Assembly (NCBI GenBank): GCA_040757295.1
Contig: JBFLXH010000010.1
Location: 11,054 to 75,053, forward strand
DNA length: 64,000 nucleotides
Direction: 5' to 3'
Source: JAGXSE01 sp040757295
GTDB taxonomy: Bacteria > Bacillota > PH28-bin88
The notes under the pieces are model-generated. The model worked only from the letters and a program-made list of their open reading frames with translations. It was not told where the DNA came from and did no database searches. Both the position numbers and the translations under genes were made by a program. Shown here piece by piece: positions 10,177-15,627 of this stretch. How positions within the stretch are numbered: position 1 is the first letter of the stretch; each line of letters opens with the position of its first letter.

Positions 10177-10638
10177 ATGCAGATCCAGACTACCCGGTTT
10201 GGTACTCTGGAGATTGACGAGCAGGAAGTCATTAAATTCCCGTCCGGCATGCTGGGGTTTGAAGAACTGAACGACTACGTGCTGTTGCCGGTCTCTGGCA
10301 ACCCTGCCTTCACCTGGCTGCAGGCGGTCCAGGAACCGGCAGTGGCCTTCCTCCTGGTGGACCCCTTCCTGTTTTTCCAGGGCTACGAGGTGGAGCTGCA
10401 GCCCCGGCACGAACAGGCGCTGCAAGTGGACGGCCCGGACCAGGTGGCGGTCTACGCGGTAGTGACCATCCCGCCTTCCGGGGTGAAGGACATGATGGCC
10501 AATCTGGTGGGGCCGGTGGCCATCAACCTGGTGAAAAAACGCGGCCTGCAGTTAGTCCTTGAGGGAACGGGTTACACCACCAGGCATCTCCTCTTCCCCA
10601 GGCAGCCCGGCCAGCACCCCCGGGCAGCCGCCCGCTGA
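10177..10638 (+). CDS. fliW: FliW, flagellar assembly factor and CsrA antagonist
   Basis: FliW is a cytoplasmic protein that binds free flagellin and, when released, binds CsrA and relieves CsrA repression of flagellin translation (known from Bacillus). The 153-residue product shows the family pattern at its start (TTRFGTLEIDEQEVIKFPSG then MLGFE) and VVTIPP in the second half. The ATG at 10177 follows GAGGAG; an in-frame GTG at 10168 overlaps that site and is rejected. It lies 17 bases before csrA, the usual pairing. The C-terminal tail (PRQPGQHPRAAAR) is longer and richer in proline and arginine than is typical. Assignment is firm. Confidence 0.95.
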   Translation: MQIQTTRFGTLEIDEQEVIKFPSGMLGFEELNDYVLLPVSGNPAFTWLQAVQEPAVAFLLVDPFLFFQGYEVELQPRHEQALQVDGPDQVAVYAVVTIPPSGVKDMMANLVGPVAINLVKKRGLQLVLEGTGYTTRHLLFPRQPGQHPRAAAR

Positions 10639-10655
10639 CCGGGGGGTGAACCAGC

Positions 10656-10910
10656 GTGCTTGTACTTACCCGCAAAGTGGGCGAAACCATCCTGATCGGC
10701 GACAATATCCGCATCACCGTGGTTGCCATGGAGGAAGACAAAGTCCGCATCGGCATCGACGCCCCCCGGGAACTGGCCATCCTCCGCCAGGAACTGGTTG
10801 ACGCCGTCCGGCGGGAAAACCAGGCCGCCGCCGCTACCGATGCGGCCGTCCTGTCCCAGCTTCCGGACTTGCTGGCTCATCAAGCTCCTAAAGCACAAAA
10901 GGCAGAATAG
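10656..10910 (+). CDS. csrA: CsrA, RNA-binding translational regulator
   Basis: CsrA dimers bind GGA motifs in mRNA hairpins, notably the flagellin leader, and block ribosome binding. The 84-residue product begins with GTG and has the canonical MLVLTRKVGETILIG start and IRITVV...VRIGIDAP core. The C-terminal extension (about residues 50-84, alanine- and glutamine-rich) is longer than the core of E. coli CsrA, as is common in Firmicutes. It is paired with fliW upstream. Probable target sites are visible in the flagellin leader at 13070-13104. In Bacillus, hag lies close by, but here about 2 kb of accessory genes separates csrA from flagellin. Confidence 0.96.
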   Translation: MLVLTRKVGETILIGDNIRITVVAMEEDKVRIGIDAPRELAILRQELVDAVRRENQAAAATDAAVLSQLPDLLAHQAPKAQKAE

Positions 10911-10942
10911 CAAGATAACCGGCACGGGATGGGAATATTTCC

Positions 10943-10971
10943 TATTACCCCGGACTTTTCTGTGATATAAT
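10943..10971 (+). promoter_or_regulatory. Extended -10 promoter before the MNT/HEPN pair
   Basis: A perfect TATAAT at 10966-10971 is preceded by TG one base upstream (extended -10). The -35 region near 10945 is weak. It lies in the 92-base gap after csrA and 32 bases before the MNT start, so the toxin-antitoxin-like genes probably have their own promoter. Confidence 0.55.
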
Positions 10972-11002
10972 ACCCGTAAGTAAAAGTGATGTGGTGAGTT
11001 GG

Positions 11003-11425
11003 ATGATTCAATACCAGACCTACCTCGATGCATGGAAAAAACGAGTTAAAGAACGGGAGGAGGCCAGGACCGATCTGCGCTTGCGGGCGCTGGCTGCCGC
11101 GGAGCGGGCGGCATGCCGAATAGGCCGGGAATTTGATGTGCGCCGGGTGATCCTTTATGGCTCCCTCGTGCACGAACCTGACCGCTTTTACGAAGAATCC
11201 GATATTGACCTGGCCGTAGAGGGACTGGAGCCGGGCGACTTTTTCGCTGCCTGGCAGCTGGCGGAAACCGCGGCCGGTGGTTTCCCCGTGGACCTTACCC
11301 TCCTCGAAGAGGCAAAGCCCTGGCTTAAGGAACGAATTATGGCAGAGGGGAGGGTGCTCTATGACATCGCGGGATGTCCTCCGTATCGCCCGGCTGGCGG
11401 CCGAGATCAGGCAGACCCTGAATGA
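11003..11425 (+). CDS. mntA: MNT-type nucleotidyltransferase, putative MntA antitoxin
   Basis: A 140-residue minimal nucleotidyltransferase. The catalytic pattern GS-x(n)-D-x-D is visible in the middle (ILYGSLVHEPDRF ... ESDIDLAVEG, about residues 45-70). Family members paired with HEPN toxins (MntA/HepT) transfer AMP to the partner and silence it. The downstream gene is a HEPN protein whose start overlaps the end of this one by 65 bases, which supports such a pair. The start is ATG 11003; a GTG at 10991 is possible. The N terminus (YQTYLDAWKKRVKERE) recurs in degenerate form at 12560-12634. It lies in an accessory patch between csrA and flagellin. Confidence 0.8.
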   Translation: MIQYQTYLDAWKKRVKEREEARTDLRLRALAAAERAACRIGREFDVRRVILYGSLVHEPDRFYEESDIDLAVEGLEPGDFFAAWQLAETAAGGFPVDLTLLEEAKPWLKERIMAEGRVLYDIAGCPPYRPAGGRDQADPE

Positions 11426-11870
11426 GATGGAAAAGATCCGCGCAGAGGCTGCAGAACTCCTGGCCAAAGCGGGAGAAACCGAACCGGACCACCTAATCGT
11501 GCGCGCCGCCGGGTCTATCTTGCATGATTTTTACCTGGCGGCCGAGGAAATTTTTATTGCTGTGGCGGAAGACCTGGACGGAGGGCTGCCTGCCGGCACC
11601 CACTGGCACCGTGACCTATTGCGAAACGTTACCCTCGAATTGCCGGGAATCCGTCCCCCGGTGATCAGCACCGAGTTGGCCGCCGATTTTGACGAGTACC
11701 TCCGGTTCCGGCACCTGTTCCGGCACCACTACGGCTTTAAATTACAGTGGAAACGCATGCGGCCATTGCTGGAAACCATGGGAGTGCTGCTGGACCGTTT
11801 CAGGAAAGAAGTTAGCACCTTCTGCGAATTCCTGGATGCGGTGGTGGCCCACCTTGGAAGCAAGCAGTGA
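11361..11870 (+). CDS. hepT: HEPN-domain protein, putative HepT ribonuclease toxin
   Basis: A 170-residue, mostly alpha-helical protein starting at ATG 11361 (GAGGGGAGG upstream), overlapping the MNT gene in another frame. The HEPN RNase signature R-x(4-6)-H is seen late in the protein as RHLFRHHYGFKL (about residues 113-124), preceded by the helix-rich HDFYLAAEEIF region. In known MntA/HepT systems the toxin cleaves tRNA or mRNA and is inactivated by adenylylation of a tyrosine near this motif; the Y in HHY fits. Function as a toxin is inferred from motif and context. Confidence 0.78.
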   Translation: MTSRDVLRIARLAAEIRQTLNEMEKIRAEAAELLAKAGETEPDHLIVRAAGSILHDFYLAAEEIFIAVAEDLDGGLPAGTHWHRDLLRNVTLELPGIRPPVISTELAADFDEYLRFRHLFRHHYGFKLQWKRMRPLLETMGVLLDRFRKEVSTFCEFLDAVVAHLGSKQ

Positions 11871-11965
11871 ATATGTATATGATGATATTAGGTGGGAACC
11901 AGGAGCGTTGATTGACTTGGGATAGTGGATGCCTTACTATGTTGGTAAGGAAGGAGGGGGTTAAC

Positions 11966-12532
11966 GTGGGCGTTGCTTTTGAGGAAACGGCGGCTGCCGG
12001 CGGCCTGACGTACGACGATTACATTCTTTTTCCGGAAGATGGACGGCGGCATGAGTTGTTGGGGGGAGAACATTATATGACACCGGCGCCGACTACTGCT
12101 CACCAGCACTTCCTGGCGAAATTGTTTTACCTGCTCTACCAGCACGTTATTAGCAATCACCTGGGAAAAGTATTTTTTGCCCCCATTGACGTGGTACTCT
12201 CGCCCCAGGATGTGGTCCAACCGGATTTGATTTTCATTAGCAACGAGCGGCGTTGCCGGCTGACGGAAAAAAACGTGCAGGGGGCGCCGGACCTGGTAGC
12301 AGAGGTTATCTCAGAATCCTCCCGCCTGCTGGACAAAAAATTAAAGCGTAACCTTTACGGCAGTTATGACGTGCTGGAATACTGGCTGTTTGATCCCGAA
12401 CTGCGCGTGGCTGAGGTTTACCGTCGCGACGACCGTAACCGCCTCGTGAAGTTTGCCGAGTACGAGGACGAGGGTCAAATCGTTTCGCCCCTGCTGCCGG
12501 GCCTGGTCATTGAGGTGGACCGCCTCTTCTAG
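11966..12532 (+). CDS. Uma2 family (DUF820) PD-(D/E)xK nuclease-like protein
   Basis: A 188-residue protein. GTG 11966 is chosen because AAGGAGGGGG precedes it; an upstream start at 11912 lacks such a site. The family pattern is clear: YDDYILFPEDGRRHELLGGE at the start, a P-D central motif (VVQPDLIFIS), then PDLVAEVISESS and the lysine-bearing KKLKRNLYGSYDVLEYWLFDP. Uma2 proteins have a restriction-endonuclease-like fold, are common in cyanobacteria and some Firmicutes, and their biological role is uncertain, with a link to mobile DNA suspected. It belongs to the accessory patch beside the MNT/HEPN pair. Confidence 0.85.
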   Translation: MGVAFEETAAAGGLTYDDYILFPEDGRRHELLGGEHYMTPAPTTAHQHFLAKLFYLLYQHVISNHLGKVFFAPIDVVLSPQDVVQPDLIFISNERRCRLTEKNVQGAPDLVAEVISESSRLLDKKLKRNLYGSYDVLEYWLFDPELRVAEVYRRDDRNRLVKFAEYEDEGQIVSPLLPGLVIEVDRLF

Positions 12533-12559
12533 CCGTGAAGCAGTGGGGGAGAATGGAAA

Positions 12560-12634
12560 ATGTGCCATTGTCAGGCTTATCTAAACGCATGGGAAAAGCG
12601 TGTGGCAGAACGGGAACGGTCCAAGTATTTGTAA
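12560..12634 (+). pseudogene. Relic of an MNT gene start
   Basis: A 24-codon frame (ATG 12560 to TAA 12632) whose product reads MCHCQAYLNAWEKRVAERER, closely matching the N terminus of the MNT protein at 11003 (YQTYLDAWKKRVKEREE). It then stops. This looks like the leftover 5' end of a second MNT copy, suggesting an earlier duplication or replacement event in this patch. No matching nucleotidyltransferase core follows. Confidence 0.6.
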
Positions 12635-12648
12635 GAGGGGCATAAGAG

Positions 12649-12879
12649 ATGCGGAAGGTAAACCTTGATGAATACATGCGGGAATTAAAACCCAGGGCTG
12701 CCCAAGCCTACCTGCAGGCGGCAGCCGCGTGGGGCCGCCCATTGCCCCGCCGGCGCCCGCGGGCAGCGGCGGAAGAGGCTATCCTGGCTCACCTGGACCG
12801 GCTGCGCCGGCAGAAAGCCCTGGCGGACGGAACCCTTGTCCAGTTAGCCACCCGGAGGTACCGGTTACGTATCTGGTAA
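12649..12879 (+). CDS. Small basic protein of unknown function
   Basis: A 76-residue frame, ATG at 12649 with AGAGGGG 14 bases upstream. The product is very rich in arginine and alanine (PLPRRRPRAAAEEA, RLRRQKALADGT) and probably helical. I recognise no family. It follows the MNT relic, so it may be part of that former gene pair or of the accessory patch. The composition matches the neighbouring high-GC accessory genes rather than the lower-GC flagellin. Existence is plausible but not certain. Confidence 0.5.
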   Translation: MRKVNLDEYMRELKPRAAQAYLQAAAAWGRPLPRRRPRAAAEEAILAHLDRLRRQKALADGTLVQLATRRYRLRIW

Positions 12880-12917
12880 CGAATTACATGAAAAATCACC
12901 CATGCTAAAGGGATTGT

Positions 12918-12947
12918 AAGCGAGAATTTCCCCCGAAATTCTCGCTT
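12918..12947 (+). terminator. Perfect 13-bp stem-loop before flagellin
   Basis: Arms AAGCGAGAATTTC and GAAATTCTCGCTT are perfectly complementary around a CCCC loop, followed by ATTTG. It ends the accessory patch and stands just before the flagellin promoter. The downstream T-tract is short, so it may be a weak or bidirectional terminator. Confidence 0.7.
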
Positions 12948-12953
12948 ATTTGC

Positions 12954-12981
12954 TAAAGTCCGCCCTCTTTTCTGCCGATAA
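12954..12981 (+). promoter_or_regulatory. Sigma-28 (SigD/FliA) promoter of flagellin
   Basis: TAAA at 12954-12957, a 16-base spacer, then GCCGATAA at 12974-12981. This is an essentially perfect sigma-28 consensus. The cognate sigma factor is encoded at 40757-41458. Transcription would start about 120 bases before the flagellin ATG, leaving a leader with probable CsrA sites. Confidence 0.92.
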
Positions 12982-13069
12982 TTATTCGTAGAAAGGAGGT
13001 GTGCCTTGTTTAAATCCCGGTGCAATGCGGCCGCAAAAATCAAGGGGATTTAAAAGCTTCACAACTTTA

Positions 13070-13104
13070 CGGCAAGGATGCCGAAATGAAAAATTCAAGG
13101 AGGA
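13070..13104 (+). promoter_or_regulatory. Probable CsrA binding sites in the flagellin leader
   Basis: A small hairpin (CGGC 13070-13073, loop AAGGAT, GCCG 13080-13083) presents GGA in its loop, the classical CsrA target. A second GGA is in the CAAGGAGG ribosome site at 13097-13104. In Bacillus subtilis hag, two such sites, one overlapping the ribosome site, give CsrA repression that FliW relieves; both proteins are encoded 2.5 kb upstream here. Confidence 0.65.
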
Positions 13105-13111
13105 AAGAAAG

Positions 13112-14196
13112 ATGCGGATTAACAACAACATCATGGCCATGAACACCTACCGACAACTGGGTGCCAACCAAATCAGCACTGCCAAGTCTCTTGAGAAGCT
13201 GTCCTCAGGCCTGCGCATCAACAGAGCAGGGGACGACGCGGCTGGATTGGCTATTTCCGAAAAAATGCGCGGCCAGATTCGGGGCTTGAACCAGGCGGCA
13301 AGAAATGCTCAAGATGGTATTTCATTGATTCAAACCGCTGAGGGCGCATTAAATGAAACAAATGCGATTTTGCAGCGTATGCGTGAATTAGCCGTTCAAT
13401 CTTCAACCGTAACAAATACTGCTGATGATCGAGCTGCTCTTGATAAGGAGTTTCAGCAGTTAATGGGTGAAATAGACCGAATAGCTAACGAAACTCAATT
13501 TAACACCCAAGATTTACTTAAAGGTGGTTTTGGTGCAACATCTACAGCCGGAGATAATATTGTAGCAGCGAAAGGTATAACAAACTATAGCATTTCGGGA
13601 GCAAGTGCTGGAGCTATTGTGTTAACAAGTGCAACTGGTACAAACTCCGGTACTGTTAAATTGACTGCAGTATATACTGATGCTGATGGTAATAGTACGA
13701 CTCAGGTATTAGATAACGTAGCTGTGCCTACCGGTGCTAATACTTCGACTATTAATTTTGACAAAATTGGATTTAGCTTCACGGCAAATAGTTCTTTAAG
13801 TAGTGCAAGCTTTGGTGGTGCCGCCGCTGATACAATTACTATTACGGCATCATCTGCCAAGTTCCATATTGGAGCAAATAAAGACCAAACTATTAGCTTG
13901 GATATTAGAGATATGCGTACTACTGGCGTTTTAGCCATTAGTGGGCAGGATATCTTGACCCAGGATAAAGCTGGAACTGCAATTCAGAAGTTGGATGCTG
14001 CAATCAAGGAAGTGTCTACTGAAAGAGCCAATTTGGGTTCTGTACAAAACAGGTTAGAACATACAATTGCTAACCTCGGCACGGCTTCCGAGAATTTGGC
14101 TGCCGCCGAGTCCCGCGTCCGCGACGTAGACATGGCCAAGGAAATGATGGAATTCACCAAGATGAACATCCTTGCTCAGGCCGCCACCGCCATGCT
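13112..14196 (+). CDS. hag: Flagellin, exon 1 (gene split by a group I intron)
   Basis: Flagellin is the filament subunit. ATG 13112 follows CAAGGAGG; an upstream GTG-type start at 13001 would run through the leader. The N-terminal D0/D1 region is canonical (MRINNNIMAMNTYRQLGANQ, LSSGLRINRAGDDAAGLAIS), a variable, lower-GC central region follows, and the C-terminal D1 helix is canonical (ESRVRDVDMAKEMMEFTKMN, then ILAQAATAML). Read straight on, the frame then leaves the family (ERSAA) and stops at 14213, lacking the universal C-terminal residues. Those lie in exon 2 at 14538. Joining after ATG-CT restores ATAMLAQANQQPQ. The full spliced protein is about 377 residues. Confidence 0.95.
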
Positions 14197-14537
14197 TGAG
14201 AGGTCGGCGGCATAGCCGGAACTCACAGGCGTCCTGGAGAGTAATTTCCAGGAGTATTACCGGGTGAATTGCTGGAACAGCCTGAGAGCCTGCCTTACCA
14301 CAGCGGGGCCGGAAACGGCGGACGCGACGGTTTGAAAAAACGGCAGGATTGGCCAATCAGCAGCCAAGCCCCTGGACCGAAAGGTTGGGGAAGGTTCAAC
14401 GACTAGGGCATACCACCTAAAGGCAGTTGCCCATGGTGATGAAGCCCGTAGGGTTTAATTACCCGAAGTGCCCGGCTCCTACGTACGTAGGATGAAGATA
14501 TAGTCTGTTCGGTATCCGAAAGGAACCGGCCTGGAAG
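14197..14537 (+). ncRNA. Group I self-splicing intron in flagellin
   Basis: A 341-base intervening sequence without an ORF of its own. Core signatures are present: GGTTCAACGACTA at 14393-14405 (Q/R side of P7) and GATGAAGATATAGTCTG at 14491-14507 (S side of P7), the hallmark pair of group I introns. The proposed 5' site follows a U (ATGCT|TGAG), with the U able to pair to G in the downstream AGG; the intron ends with G at 14537. Splicing joins CT to AGCGCAGG and restores the conserved flagellin C terminus in frame. A group I intron in a flagellin gene is known from thermophilic Bacillus-type bacteria. The exact junction is inferred; the class is not assigned. Confidence 0.92.
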
Positions 14538-14586
14538 AGCGCAGGCGAACCAGCAGCCCCAAGCTGTACTACAACTGTTACGGTAA
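14538..14586 (+). CDS. hag: Flagellin, exon 2 (last residues)
   Basis: After the intron, the frame A|GCG CAG GCG AAC CAG gives AQANQQPQAVLQLLR and a TAA at 14584-14586. This is the universal flagellin C terminus (coiled-coil D0, needed for export and polymerisation). It has no start signal of its own, so it makes sense only as a second exon. A strong terminator follows at once. Confidence 0.92.
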
Positions 14587-14591
14587 CACAG

Positions 14592-14620
14592 AAAGCCGGT
14601 GGGAAACCCACCGGCTTTTA
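14592..14620. terminator. Flagellin terminator, possibly bidirectional
   Basis: Stem AAAGCCGGTGGG / CCCACCGGCTTT around an AAA loop. Flanking A and T runs allow it to serve both flagellin and the convergent LAGLIDADG frame, whose stop codon (14618-14620) touches the hairpin. Confidence 0.85.
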
Positions 14621-15025
14621 CAACCTTCTTTGCTCTCTCAGTCTCCTTATTTTGTCTACGATACCCCAGTAGTTTCTGTTTAAGGTTTCTGCTATCCGCT
14701 TATCCGTGTAATGTTCCCTGTAATAAGCGTTTCTGCTACGGGGAGCAAAACTAAGCGTTCCGTCCCCCAGCAAACTTCCTGTAATAATGTTTGTTTGTAA
14801 TTCTGTTGGCGTGAGTTTTGGAATACCTGCAAGGTACTTCTTCTCCTTAGCCTGCATTAACTGTTGATGTTGCTGCTCCCAATATTGATCGCTTTTATGA
14901 ATTTTGTGCTCTGAAGCAAGTGTCTTGAGTTTCCACATGGGTATTTTTAATTTATCCGCTAATATTTTGTTTTTAGTATCGGGATAATGAACTTTTAAAT
15001 AGTCAACCAATTCTTTATCAGTCAT
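14618..15025 (-). CDS. LAGLIDADG homing endonuclease remnant, antisense to flagellin
   Basis: A 135-residue frame on the minus strand, ATG at 15025 with CAGGGGTGG upstream (an alternative start at 15118 lacks support). The middle contains the LAGLIDADG-type helix IITGSLLGDGTLSFAP followed by the usual R-x-N-A-x-Y-x-E pattern. The first 60 residues look like a helical DNA-binding segment (KIPMWKLKTLASEHKIHKSD). The frame stops only about 40 residues after the motif, whereas family members normally continue for 100 or more, so it is probably truncated at the C terminus by the flagellin terminator. It lies outside the intron and on the other strand, which is unusual. It may be the decayed enzyme that once mobilised the intron, or an unrelated free-standing copy. 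Confidence 0.75.
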   Translation of the reverse strand: MTDKELVDYLKVHYPDTKNKILADKLKIPMWKLKTLASEHKIHKSDQYWEQQHQQLMQAKEKKYLAGIPKLTPTELQTNIITGSLLGDGTLSFAPRSRNAYYREHYTDKRIAETLNRNYWGIVDKIRRLREQRRL

Positions 15026-15099
15026 TAAACACCACCCCTGGGGAACATATGTTCGCAAGTAACTTCTACGTGATCTTTCATTATTCCTGCTTAAACCCT

Positions 15100-15125
15100 T
15101 AATGTTTGACAGATTCAACCGATAA
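15100..15125 (+). promoter_or_regulatory. Probable sigma-28 promoter of flaG
   Basis: TAAT at 15100-15103, 14-base spacer, ACCGATAA at 15118-15125; seven of eight -10 bases match the sigma-28 consensus. A TTGACA at 15106-15111 followed after 15 bases by TATATT could alternatively serve sigma-A. It lies 20 bases before the flaG start. Confidence 0.6.
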
Positions 15126-15145
15126 ATATATTAGGAGTTTATTAG

Positions 15146-15508
15146 TTGGGGGCGAAAAAAGTGAAAATTGTAGGTGTGGGCGGAACGGCGCCTGTTGTTT
15201 CTAAAGAATTAACGGACCGGCAAACAGAGAGGCCGCTGGTTTCCAAGAAGGACAGTCCACCTAACCAGCAGCAGGTTCGTATGGGAGAAAAAGAACTTAT
15301 AGAGGTCATTGAAAAGGCCAATCAAGCTATTACAGGACCCAATACCATGTTTAAGTTCTCCATCCATGAAGGAACCAAGGAGATCATGGTCAGGGTCATC
15401 AACGAGGAGACCGGTGAAGTAATCCGGGAAATCCCGCCGGAGAAGATCCTGGACATGGTGGCCAAGATGTGGGAACTGGCCGGCATCTTTGTGGATGAAA
15501 GAAGGTAA
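15146..15508 (+). CDS. flaG: FlaG family protein (copy 1)
   Basis: FlaG proteins are small late flagellar proteins thought to affect filament length or cap function. The 120-residue product has a disordered N terminus and the family core near the end: FSIHEGTKEIMVRVINEETG then EVIREIPPEKILDMVAKM. TTG 15146 is preceded by AGGAG. It sits just before fliD, the usual position, with a sigma-28-like promoter upstream and a strong terminator downstream. A second paralogue lies at 17769. Confidence 0.9.
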   Translation: MGAKKVKIVGVGGTAPVVSKELTDRQTERPLVSKKDSPPNQQQVRMGEKELIEVIEKANQAITGPNTMFKFSIHEGTKEIMVRVINEETGEVIREIPPEKILDMVAKMWELAGIFVDERR

Positions 15509-15514
15509 TGCCAT

Positions 15515-15552
15515 GAAGCGGGAGCTTACGCTCCTGCTTTTTTTGTTTTTTG
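15515..15552 (+). terminator. Rho-independent terminator after flaG
   Basis: AAGCGGGAGC / GCTCCTGCTTT stem with a TTAC loop, followed by a long T-tract (ctttttttgttttttgg). It separates flaG from fliD. Confidence 0.9.
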
Positions 15553-15556
15553 GGCT

Positions 15557-15583
15557 TAATTTCTGGCTTTTTGATGCCGATAA
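15557..15583 (+). promoter_or_regulatory. Sigma-28 promoter of fliD
   Basis: TAAT at 15557-15560, 15-base spacer, GCCGATAA at 15576-15583. The -10 is a perfect sigma-28 match and the -35 differs at one base. It lies 45 bases before the fliD ATG, directly after the flaG terminator. Confidence 0.82.
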
Positions 15584-15627
15584 TTAATTTACAAGAGATT
15601 ATTTCCATTGGTAACGGGGTGTGTCAT

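Noticed and set aside
13001..13111. Extended flagellin start at 13001
   Set aside because: It lies in the untranslated leader with the CsrA-type hairpin; ATG 13112 has CAAGGAGG and the canonical flagellin start.
14197..14586. Flagellin truncated by a frameshift or premature stop
   Set aside because: The missing C terminus is intact downstream and the intervening sequence has group I intron core signatures; a simple frameshift would not put 341 bases between.
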